Part shown: positions 37,201 through 49,200 of the stretch, in pieces
Layout: each line of letters opens with the position of its first letter
Position numbering within the stretch: position 1 is the first letter of the stretch
NCBI RefSeq assembly: GCF_907165205.1
Contig: NC_058190.1
Location: 1,992,001-2,056,000 of the forward strand
From: Coccinella septempunctata
Taxonomy: Eukaryota > Arthropoda > Insecta > Coleoptera > Coccinellidae
Reading direction: 5' to 3'
DNA length: 64,000 nt
Position numbers and translations under genes: made by a program
The notes under the pieces: model-generated
Told to the model about the DNA's origin: nothing
The model's database searches: none
Seen by the model: only the letters and a program-made list of their open reading frames with translations

Positions 37201-40200
37201 TTTCAGGGCAGTACTGAGAATATCATGATTTTTCATTCAAGCCCCAAAATCTGAATTTTTTACATCCCCTACAGAATTTTCGTTATTGCCATGAAAAACT
37301 ACATAATTTATTCTAAGGAATTCAATTTTCACTTTGTATGGCACACTTGTCACAAGGGGATAGAAACCGGACGAAATCACGTTTTATGTCATTTTTTCGA
37401 AATGCGGTCCTGTTTTTATTCCTTCGGTGATAATATTTATTTTCATTGCATTTTCATGTAATTTCAAAAGAATTCACAGCTGGACTTTGTATACTCTAAA
37501 ACACTATTTTACGAACAGTCAGTATGAGCTGATAGGGAGCACAGAAAAAACATCGAGTGCTTTCACGAGAACTAAGCACAACGCTTATGTGGCACAGCTC
37601 TCTTCCGGACACTAAATACTTATATAATACTAACCTGATAATTAAGGAGGAGAAACTTTTCCATAACTATTACAGAGACGTGAAAATCACTCACCTTTCG
37701 GTCCTAAAAATCCTTCGGGTCCTTGGTCGCCTTTAGCTCCGTCTATTCCAGGAAATCCTTGGAAGCCAATTGGTCCAGGCTCCCCTTTATTGCATAAAAA
37801 AAACATTGTGAGAGAGATAATATTGAAGACATCTTTATAAAATTTACTACATGTCTTCTATCCATCAAGGTACAGTTTTGGATGTACAAAAACTACTCCT
37901 TTTCAGTAACTATTGATAATTTTTGAAAAACAAAAACCTAGTTACCCTGAATAAATGACGTTTTGACCTGGAGCATATAGTACTCCGCCGTCAAGTGCCA
38001 GGGAGATATGTAACACTGCACTGTACTAATGAGGCACAATAATACCGAAACCGATCTACAGTTTATGTTTAGAGAGAAAGAGAGAAATTAACATTATTGA
38101 TAATAAAAAATCATCAAATGGCTATCGACCGAAGTCTTCCTGCCAATTACATTTATAATTTATTAATTGTATCCATTGTATAAAAAAAAAGTTATTCCAA
38201 TGATATTAGATGTTCATAAATTGGTTTTATGTTTAGATGTTTCAGCCTCTCTGGGAATTCTTTGAATTGTCGTCTCCATTACAGAAATGACGTTTTTACA
38301 AACATTGAATAATTGGATGTGGCCGATATACTTGATAAAAATCCATTATTGAACTGGAAACATATTTTATGATTTTCAAAAACATGACACGATAGTGTTT
38401 CGCTATCACAATAGCATCTTGAGGTGGGTGAAAGTAAACTTGCCAAACAGTTTATATCCCTAGAAATATAAAATGCAAAACCCGTAAGGATAGCATGGGC
38501 TGTGAAAATGTGTACATCACAAAATGCATCGATCTTGACGCATAAATGACATGTTTTAGTACCTACCAAATTTTATACGAAGATGTCTACAATATTATTT
38601 CAGTTATTATATAACAACTTTTTTTTCCAAGTTTCATCATCCTGTTTCTCAAAGGTTAAGATATTTATAGGACCTCTACGTTCATAGGAATTTTTTTCTT
38701 AAAATAATGAGTCAAAGAATCACCCCCTTATATTATCATATGCCTTCAAGGAACACCCTGTTTAAGCAAAATCTTTGATTTTTGGGACGAAATTGCGATT
38801 TCTCGATGTATTCGTCCATTTAAAAAAGTGCTAGAGAGCACAAAAAAGACATCAAGTGCTTTCACGAGAACTAAGCACAACGCTTATGTGGCACAGCTCT
38901 CTTCCGGACACTTAATACTTATATAATACTAAGCTGATAATTAAGAAGGAGAAACTTTTCCATAACTATTACAGAGACGTGAAAATCTCTCACCTTTCGG
39001 TCCTTCATATCCTTGGGGTCCTCGGTTGCCTTTATCTCCCTTCATTCCAGGATATCCTGGGAAGCCAATTGGTCCAGGCTCCCCTTTAGTGCATAAAAAA
39101 AAACATTGTGAGAGAGATAATATTGAAGACATCTTTATAAAATTTACTACATGTCTTCTATCCATCAAGGTACACTTTTTGATGTACAAAAACTTTCCTT
39201 TTCAGTAACTAATGATAATTTTTGAAGGCAAAAAGCAAGTTATCCTGAATAAATGACGTTTTGACCTGGAGCATATAGTACTCCGCCGTCAAGTGCCAGG
39301 GAGATGTGTAACACTGCACTGTACTAATGAGGGACAATAATACCGAAACCGATCTACAGTTCATGTTTAGATGTTTCAGCCTCTCTGGGAATTCTTTGAA
39401 TAGCCGTCTCCATTTCAGAAATGACGTTTTTTCAAACATTGAATAATTGATGTGGCCGATATACTTGATAAAAATCCATTATTGAACTGAAAACATATTT
39501 TATGATTTTCACTACATGACACGTGTTTTGCTATCACAATAGCATCTTGAGGTTGGTGAAAGTAAACTTGCCAAACAGTTTATATCTCCAGAAATATAAG
39601 ATGCAAAACAGTATAGCATGGGCTGTGAAAAGGTGTACATCACAAAATGCATAGATCTTGATGCATAAATGACATGTTTTAGTACCTACCAAATTCCATA
39701 CGAAGATGTCTACAATATTATTTCAGTTATTATATAACAACTTCTTTTTTCAAGTTTCATCCATACAGCACATGACGTCCATTTTATATCCAAATGAAGT
39801 ACAAACGTCCACGGACCTTATATGGAAGTCCAATGGATGTACATTTCTGGACATTTACTGTACGTTCATAAATGGACGTTTTATGGATGTACATTGTACT
39901 TTAAATAAGGGATGTTGGACAAACATCCATATACGTCCCTTATTGGACATCCTCTGGATATACAAATCTGGATCTTAATTGTACAATCAGAAATTGTACG
40001 TTAGTGTACGTCCATTCAACGTACAATTTTGGATCAGCGTCAATTATCCATGAATGTACATCTTTTGGATGTTCGGATCTGGATACAAATATGTACTTCC
40101 AGAAATTGTACTTTTCTGTGCGACAACTGGATGTACCATTTTCTAGTATCTATAATTATTCATTTCTCAACATTCGTAGGATGTACATTTCTGGACATTC

Positions 40201-43200
40201 ACTGTACGTTCAAAAATAGACGTTTTATGGATGTCCATTGTACTTTAAATAAGCGATGTTGGACAAACATCCATATACGTCCCTTATTGGACATCCTCTG
40301 GATATACAAATCTGGATCTTAATTGTACAATCAGAAATTATACGTTAGTTTACGTCCATTCAACGTACAATTTTGGATCAGCGTCAATTATCCATGAATG
40401 TACATCTTTGGGATGTTCGGATCTAGATACAAATATGTACTTCCAGAAATTGTACTTTTCTGTGCGACAACTGGATGTATCATTTTCTAGTATCTATAAT
40501 TATTCATTTCTCAACATTCGTAGGATGTACATTTCTGGACATTCACTGTACGTTCAAAAATGGACGTTTTATGGATGTCCATCGTACTTTAAATAAGGGA
40601 TGTTCGACATACATCCATATACGTCCCTTATTGGACATCCCTGGATATACAAATCTGGATCTTAATTGTACTATCAGGAATTGGTACGTTAGTGTACGTC
40701 CATTCAACGTACAATTTTGGATCAACGTGAATTATCCATGAATGTACATCTTTTGGATGTTCGGATCTGGATATAAATATGTACTTCCAGAAATTGTACT
40801 TTTCTGTACGACAACTGGATGTATCATTTTCTAGTATCTATAATTATACATTTCTCAACATTCGTAGGATGTACATTTCTGGACATTCACTGTACGTTCA
40901 AAAATGGACGTTTTATGGATGTCCATCGTACTTTAAATAAGGGATGTTCGACATACATCCATATACATCCCTTATTGGACATCCCTGGATATACAAATCT
41001 GGATCTTAATTGTACTATCAGGAATTGGTACGTTAGTGTACGTCCATTCAACGTACAATTTTGGATCAACGTGAATTATCCATGAATGTACATCTTTTGG
41101 ATGTTCGGATCTGGATATAAATATGTACTTCCAGAAATTGTACTTTTCTGTACGACAACTGGATGTACCATTTTCTAGTATCTATAATTATTCATTTCTC
41201 AACATTCGTAGGATGTACATTTCTGGACATTCACTGTACGTTCAAAAATGGACGTTTTATGGATGTCCATTGTACTTTAAATAAGGGATGTTGGAAATAA
41301 CAGGAATGTGTATGCAAGGATATACCCTTGTATTGCTGCCATGTCGGTCTCGGCTCTTATTGAGAGTAGGTACATACTGACTGTGTTGAAACCCAGATGT
41401 TTCGCCCTCTCATTATTATTCCTTTTTTTACTCTGGAACTTTCGTCCCAAAGACCGAAACATTTATTTTTTGAGTTTCATTTGAGTGACACACAGCGAAA
41501 TATTGAATCAGAACAGAACATTTTCTAAGTGAAACTCATTAATCTGTAAACAGTGGATTTTGAAGTGGACTCTACAGATTTTGTAAATTTGTGAATATTT
41601 TGGCTTTAAGCTTGTTGAACTACATTTGAGGTATAGTGTCTAGTTCTAGTTCCAGTGTGTGGTGCATATATTTGATAGTAACGAGGTGAGTCGAAATTTT
41701 TATTCTTGAGGGAAGTGGCAAATTTACGTGTAGATAGAAAAATATAATCTAATGGGTAATGGTTATCTAATGGGTAGAAATGTTGAAGGAATTGAATGCT
41801 GAATGCTTATACGAACCACGAATGTTCATCTCTGTTTCATGTTAATTTGATGATTTCATTAGTTATAATTATATTCATATACTATCGTAAAAAATATATT
41901 TTTGTCTTTTCACAACCATGAATATCTATTATTTGGTAGGGGGACAACAATATAAGAATATGAAACGGAATTACGAGAAAACATCCAGAAATTCAATTTT
42001 CAATAGATATTATCACCATTCTATTATAATTATAGTATGGTGATGTACTGATATATAATATGACAACAGCAAAATTTCAATGAAATAAATTTACAGAAAC
42101 GGCCATACACTCCAGTAAAGGGGACAGGAAGGAGATAGAAGAGGCTATTTCTAAATGGGTTCGAGGAGCCAACGATAGAAAATATATCATAAGCAGTGTT
42201 TCCTGTTCAGTGTATATATACCTATATATCTGCTTCTTTGATATTCAGTTTTTTTTAGTTTAGTTTTTTTTTGCTTAGCGGCAGTAGTCCAATGTTCAAA
42301 TTATACTTACTTGTTATTTATTTTATTTTAATTTTTCACATAAAGATGTGGAACATTTCCAGGCATTTCATTTTTCAATAATCCCAATTTCCTTATAATT
42401 ATCAATAAATATATGTATTGATAGGTGGGATTTTAAAATACCTTTTTCGAATCAAACTTAAAAAATGCTAACCCCAATAAAATGGGCATTTGAGACTCCC
42501 AAATAACGTCCACTTATGTACAATGAATGGTCCAGAAAATGTCCGAACCTCACTGGATTTAACATCCTATGGACGTACATACAGGATGTACAATGGACGA
42601 ACATACAGGTATGTCCATAGGATGTTAAATCCAGTGAGGTTCGGATGTACAGTGGACGTACCTGTATGTTCGTCCATTGTACATCCTGTATGTACGTCCA
42701 ATGTACATCCTATATGTACATCCACTGGACATCCTGTATGTACGTCCATTGTATATCTTGTATGTACGTCCAATGTATGTATATCCTGTATGTACGTCCA
42801 ATGTACATCCTGTATGTACGTCCAATGTACATCCTGTATGTACGTCCAATGTACATCCTGTCTGTACATCCATTGTACATCCTATATGTACGTCCATAGG
42901 ATGTTAAATCCAGTGAGGGTCGGACGTTTTCTGGACCAAACATTGTACATAACTGGAAAATGGATGTCCGTCATGTCCATTTTGTAAGTCCAATGGACAT
43001 TCAATGGATATACATGTGCTGTATGGATCATCATCCTGTTTCTCAAAAGTTAAGATATTTATAGAACCTACGTTCATAGGAATTTTTTTCTTAAAATAAT
43101 GAGTCAAAGAATCACCCCCTTATATTATCATATGCCTTTAAGGAACACCCTGTTTAAGCAAAATCTTTGATTTTTGGGACGAAATTGCGATTTCTCGATG

Positions 43201-46200
43201 TATTCGTCCGTTTAAAAAAGTGCTAGAGAGCACAAAAAAGACATCAAGTGCTTTCACGAGAACTAAGCACAACGCTTATGTGTCACAGCTCTCTTCCGGA
43301 CACTAAATACTTATATAATACTGAGCTGATGACTAAAAAGGCGAAACTTTCCCATAAATATTACAGAGACGGGAGAATCTCTCACCTACATATCCTCGGT
43401 CGCCTTTAGCTCCCTTTATTCCAGGATATCCCATGGGTCCAATCGGTCCAGGCTCCCCTTAAAAAAAAACATTGTTGAGAAAGAGGTTCATTCCGAGAAA
43501 CAGAAAAATACGCAGTGTATAATCATTTTCATTGACATCAGAAGTGTAAAACCCAAAATAAGTCATTCATATTTTTCCGCAATGCTGTCATCTAACATTT
43601 GCAAGTAATTTTATTGGATCCGAAAAAAAAACATAATGTGGAGAACTCACCCTTTGTACCGTTGTTTCCTGGTAAACCTGGACTCCCAATGCCGTTTGCT
43701 CCATTCAGACCTGGGGGACCTTGGGGCCCTTGAGGCCCAGGGTTCCCTCGGGGCCCAGGGTTCCCTTGAGGCCCAGGGTATCCTTGGGGCCTAGGGAATT
43801 CCACTAAGTCTTCTTCTTGAGAACATACGAAATTAAAATTACTTATATTTGTGTTAGATTGAAGAAGAAACTAGGAAATTAAGTTACATGGTTTCAACCA
43901 GAGCGAGTTATTAAATCACTACCGTGTTTCGCTATCACAATTGCATCTTCAGGAGTGTGAAGGTATAATATACCTTCTATCAGCATTAATTCAGCTTTCA
44001 CATGGCAAAATATTGACGATTTCGAAAAGTCCTCATAAATTTTTTGTCTTTGAAATAACAGAGCTGAAACTTGAACCTTCTTAGGCACTTTTATACGTAG
44101 AATCTACTGACAAAAGTTTTTTTCCAATTCAAAAATAACAAATTCAATAAAAGTTTTCATTGAAGCAAGTACGTACCTGTATGTACGTCCAATGTACATC
44201 CTGTATGTACGTCCATCGGATGTTAAATCCGGTGAGGTTCGGACGTTTTCTGGAACAATCATTGTACATAACTGGACGTAGGTACAATGGATGTCCGTCA
44301 TGTCCATTTTGTACGTCCAATGGACATTCAATGGATATACATGTGCTGTATGATTCGAAATTAAAAAATATTTTGAGCTCGTCAGTAGATTCTACGTAAA
44401 AGAGTACCTGTAGAAGGTTCAATTTTCAGATCTGTAACTTCAAAGACAAAAAGTTATGAGAACTTATCGAAATCGTCAATATCTCATTTTTCTGCTGATA
44501 ACTCAAAAACGAAGAATTGAAGGAGGCTACGGTTTTCACCATACTCTGTTTCTCTGAAAAAGAGCTAGGAAATGTGTCATCAGTTTTCTTCTAGCTCTTA
44601 CAGTTCTCGAGATCCACTCTGTAAACAACGAATTTTGCCCACCCTGTACATAAAAATCATGAAACTTCTCCATGTTCATGTCAATAAAAAAGTATTTCGA
44701 CAATTAATCAATATTGCGAGATGTGCAACTTCAAAGACAAAAAAGTTATTATGAGAACTTTTCGAAATCGTCAAAATCTCAATTTTCACTAATAACACAA
44801 AAACGAAGAATTGTAGAAGGCTACGGTGGTTTCTCTGAAAAAGAGCCTTCCGTTTCGCTATTCCAGTTTTTTACTTGCCCCGTAAATTCCACCGTCAGCG
44901 TCAGTCCCTATAAAGGTCTTTGAACCATGTGTGTCATTTAATGGTTGCAATTACATTCTTCAACTTACGTGTGCAGGTTTGAACGCCACGGCAGAATCCA
45001 CTCTGAAACAATTTCACAATTTTAAGAAAGACAAATTGTCAACAAAGTGACAGAAGTTTTTTTAATTTCTTTCTCGTTTTATTTTATTTTATACTGAATA
45101 ACTACTGGTATATCTATGGGGGATGATTCCCCAAATGAGCGTCCTGTAGCATTCCTCGCGAACACCTGAAGAACAGATGCATCATCACTTGGAAGACTGG
45201 ACCTGGTCGAAAGACCCTCCAAGATTTGGCTATTATTAATTTCAGTACTGAAGGCATGCATTTCTAACGACGAGGGTGGTGGTTCACCAGGATCAGCAAA
45301 AGATTTTTGACGCAGAGATGATATTCCCCACAGTGCAATTGGGGAACTAGTTATGTGCCTATAGGTCCTTTCATCGTTTGCATCAAAAGTGTAGCACTTT
45401 GCTACACTCGATTTTAGTTTTCGTTTGCTGATTGAATTAAGACCAGTGTAGAGGAGGTGTAGTTTATCTACACCTCACATACATTATTGACTTGTCCTAT
45501 ACTGTATTGTCTAACGGGATCAATAAAGTTTATTCTATTCTATTCTATTCTACACCTCCTTTCGACTATGTGTAGATAAACTACACTTCCTCTACACTGG
45601 TGTAAATCAAATCGAGTGTAGAAAAGTGTAGATAAGTGACCTTATGATTATTTATTTTTTGTCATCATCAAGTCTTCGAATAAGTTATGATGAAAGCTTT
45701 ATTATTCACTTTTCCTTTTCTGTTCCGTTCTTTTTTTCAAATTCAATTTCAAGATGGAGAGAGGATAAAGAAATTTTTATGTCAATGGAAAAAAAGCCCT
45801 TCAGCACCGTAATCGAAGACGACTGGCTACCAGAAGAAATTCAAAGAGCACAGGAGTAAGATAACGAAAGTAATCCTGAGTTGGAAGAAGAGCGGTATAC
45901 GACCTACTTGGGTAGAAGTATCCAGACTGAGCCAGAATGTAAAGTCGTATTGGGCACAATGGGAAACGTGGAAGATTGATGGAGGTCTTCTGAAACGTTG
46001 TTGGGAAAATGGAGATGGAACTGAGCAGAGGCTTCAGTTGATTGTGCCGAAGAGCCGTGTTACAGACATTCCGACCAGATTACATAATGGAACTTTAGGT
46101 GGACATTTCGGGATAACTAAGACGTTGGAAAAAGTCAGGCAGCGATTTTGATGGCTAAAGCGTAAGAAGGAAGTTTAAGATTGGTGTAGAAGATGCAAAG

Positions 46201-49200
46201 TTTGTGCTGCTGCTAACGGACCTTATGGTAAAGGAAAAGTACCAATGAAGCAATATACATATATAACGTTGGATCCCCCATGGAACGAGTAGGTATCGAC
46301 ATCGCTGGTCACTTTTCCGAAACAGACCATGGAAACAAGTACATTTTGGTAGCGATGGACTATTTCACAGAATGGGTGGAAGCCTACGGTATTCCTAATC
46401 AAGAGGCAAGTACGGTTGCTGATAAATTGGTCAGAGAATTCTTCTGCAGATTTGGAATACCTCTGGAGCTTCATTGTGATCAAGGCCGAAATTTTGAGTC
46501 GAAGTTATTTCAAGAAGTATGCAACAAATTGGGGATTCACAAAACAAGGACTACACCTCTTCATCCACAATCAGACGGCATGGTCGAACGAATGAATCGG
46601 ACCATGGGAAAACATCTAGCCAAAGTAGTTTCTGATCACCAGCTGGATTGGGATGAATATTTACATCTATTCATGCACCATGGCATATAGATCTTCGGTT
46701 CAAGAATCTACCAAGGAAACTCCATCCAGTATAATGTTCGGCTGAGAAATAAGGCTGCCTTGCGACTTAGAGTTTGGATGTTAGCCTGGAGAAGACGTAG
46801 CTGGGAAAGACTATGTTAGTAAATTAAGGAACAAGCTGGAATACATTCATGACAAGGTGCGCAATCAGATGCAGCAAGCAAGTGACCGAATGAAAATGCG
46901 CTACGACATCAAAGCTATCGAAGGTGAATTCACCGCTGGAGATCAGGTGTGGCTACATAATCCACAAAGGAGGAAAGGTTTTTCACCAAAGCTGCAGAGA
47001 CAGTGAGAAGGACCGTATGAAGTAATCAAGAGGATAAATGATGTAGTTTACCGGATAAGGAAGCTTCCCAGAGGAAAGCCAAAGGTCGTCCATTTCAACC
47101 GATTAGCCCGTACGCGCAGGATGAAGAAGAAGTACGTCTTGTGGAAGCTCCGATGCAAGGTAGCATCGATTACCAGAAGTTTATGGATTGCTATGGTGAT
47201 ACACGCGTTGCACGGTTCGGCGTTACACAGGAAGTACATCAAGACCTCTTTTCTGTGTCTGAGGAATATTCTCTCGCTCATTGTGTAGCGAAGTACCTTC
47301 GCTCCTTAGTAAAGGAATAGCGAGAGTATTAAGAAATAAATTTGGACGTCAGGAAGAACTATTGCGACAGCAGCCAAGAATCGGCCAAGCTTTGAAATTG
47401 AAGGCTGAAGGTTCCTACATTTATTACCTATTCACCAAGCAACATTCTCATCAGAAGCCAACCTATCAGAATCTATGGACGGCACCACATAGCTTGAAAG
47501 AAGACCTTCAACGCTTTGAAGTTAGGAAATTAGCTGTTCCCAAGCTCGGTTGTGGATTGGACCAGCTGAATTGGCGGGTTGTGCGAATCATGCTGGAGGT
47601 GGTATTTCAGGAGACTGGTATACGGATCCTAGTATGCAATTTCAACCCGAAGCAAAACAAGGAGCCTAGAAAAACTGTGGAGTGCTACTTCCATCAGAAA
47701 GGCTACTGTAGGAATGGTGATGAGTGCAGGTTTCGCCACGGTCCTCGGAGGAATTCACTAATTCTGTTCTGGGACAGAACAGGCTTAAGGAGGGGACAGT
47801 GTCCCCTTGCGGTCGGACCTTTCGAGAACCAGATGAGCGGTCGCTTCCTTCTGGACACTCTACTCTGTAATCTGACTCTACTCTGTAATCTGTGCTTCTG
47901 GAACAATCGCGAATGGCACGGGAAAGTTTCATGCGTCTATATAAGCCCAGCGAAAGAGCAGGTAGGGAAGACAGTTATAGTTCATAGTGCAAGCAACAGA
48001 CTAGGGGAAATGAATACGAGTGGAAATAAATAGTAGCGACATAGTTAATTTGTGAGTTATAAGTGTAAAGTGTAAATAAATAATTTTTTCCGCCGACCTC
48101 TTAATAATAGCACTGTTTAACGTACACGAAATTAGCTGTTAATGAATCATTTTATTGGTTAATTTCCTATTAATGCATTATTGTCATGGCTAATCGAACA
48201 TAGAAGTATTCAGGAGCTTCCCAAATAATTATTTCATTAGTATGTCGCATTGATTTTTCGTAGTACATAGCGGGTGAATTGAGTAGAGCTGAATTGTGGA
48301 GGTTGCAAAAAAATTATGATGGTTAGAGAGTAATCAATATATGTATATGTACTACAACTTCCACCAGCTACACACATTCTTTCAGATATTATAGGGAACG
48401 ATATCAATGTGATTTATTCAAAATGTCACAACTCGAATATGTTCTCTATGGACTTCTCGAATTGTTCGATCGGCCGCATAAATATCAACATTCCGGTATG
48501 AACATAGAGAATTTATAAGTTGTCAAATTTGACTAGGTATCGATTGAAAATTTTTGCAATCAAGAATTCACATTAAATTCGAAATGTGGTCGACGAAAAA
48601 ATCTTGTAATCAACTCGTTTATTGATTGAGCGATTAATGATCTCAATCATTAATCGCTTTCATTAATAACCTTGTTGATTAAATAACTATCATCAGTCAG
48701 ATGTTTTAATCAAGCGAAGAAAACGTTAAAATATCTTTATCTATTCCCTCAAAATGAGCGCCGCGTCTGAGGTGGGCCACCCGGTATATATAATGAGGAA
48801 GTAATGCAGTATTCTATATAAGCAATACACTGCGCAAAAAAATCAACGCAAATTATGGAAATCTCAAATTTATTCTACAACTGAAGGTGTTCTCAATGAT
48901 AATTATTTTTATCAGAATTATGCATGCATATGTTATCCACTTTCAACGGTTTTCTTCAATACAGATGTTTTTTCCCAGAAGGAATAAAAAAAGATGATAT
49001 TATCAGATTTTGCATGTATTGGCTCCATTCTAAAATCAGTTGTTCTCGATCGATTTCTAGTGATCGATAGTTTTTCTTTCGTTTGATTTTCTACACTCGA
49101 TTGCTATGCAACGCGAAACACGCAATTTGACCCAAGAGGAATGTGCCCAAGGGGTAGTTTTGCGAGAAGAAGGGTGGACATACACAAGAATTGCAGAAAG

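Larger units (their letters stand above)
33228..37550. mobile_element. Repeat element with ACAGGGTG end, split by LINE B
   Basis: The left part, 33228-33345, begins ACAGGGTGTTTCATGAGTCG and reaches GAGATACGGGGTA. The right part is about 37045-37550. A related copy in opposite orientation, without the LINE, is at about 59860-60198 (ends CGACTCATGAAACATTCTGT). Both copies sit in the collagen gene and both abut collagen-repeat-unit sequence. Confidence 0.6.
39765..43016. mobile_element. 3.2-kb TIR-bounded element built of GGATGTAC satellite
   Basis: It splits a collagen unit (CAAGTTTC | CATCATCCTG). Its ends are perfect 16-bp inverted repeats, ATCCATACAGCACATG and CATGTGCTGTATGGAT. Inside are a 344-bp tandem repeat, a non-repetitive core (41290-42480) and a 24-bp tandem repeat, nearly all variants of GGATGTAC/GTACATCC. 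No transposase frame was found. The TSD is at most 1-2 bp or unclear. Superfamily not assigned. Confidence 0.7.
25480..43470 (-). repeat. Tandem duplication array carrying a collagen exon (unit about 1.12 kb)
   Basis: Units begin near CAGTTATTATATAACAAC and contain, in order on the plus strand, CACGAGAACTAAGCACAAC, the Gly-X-Y exon (minus), a conserved GACCTGGAGCATATAGTACT segment and a TTTGCTATCACAATAGCATC segment. Copies: 25480-26343; 31205-32100; 32101-33227; 37551-38600; 38601-39723; 39724-39764 with 43016-43470. Intact spacing between units is about 1123 bp. Each interruption is a mobile element. The exon is phase 1-1, so copies add 8-10 triplets without breaking the frame. Introns are as similar between units as the exons, so the duplications look recent. 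Confidence 0.85.
45755..48110 (+). mobile_element. Ty3/gypsy LTR retrotransposon, 3' half only
   Basis: It begins inside the region between RNase H and integrase and runs through integrase, an extra macro/zinc-finger region, a polypurine tract (47786-47798, AAGGAGGGGACA) and a 3' LTR. No gag, protease, RT or 5' LTR is present in the window, so it is a truncated relic. Confidence 0.82.

Noticed and set aside
40004..41085. Repeated 70-97 codon frames
   Set aside because: They are by-products of the 344-bp satellite and appear on both strands.
42490..42987. Long frames with VCTSNVHP-like octapeptide repeats
   Set aside because: The 24-bp minisatellite has a length divisible by three, so all frames stay open. 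It is also self-complementary. No sign of real coding.
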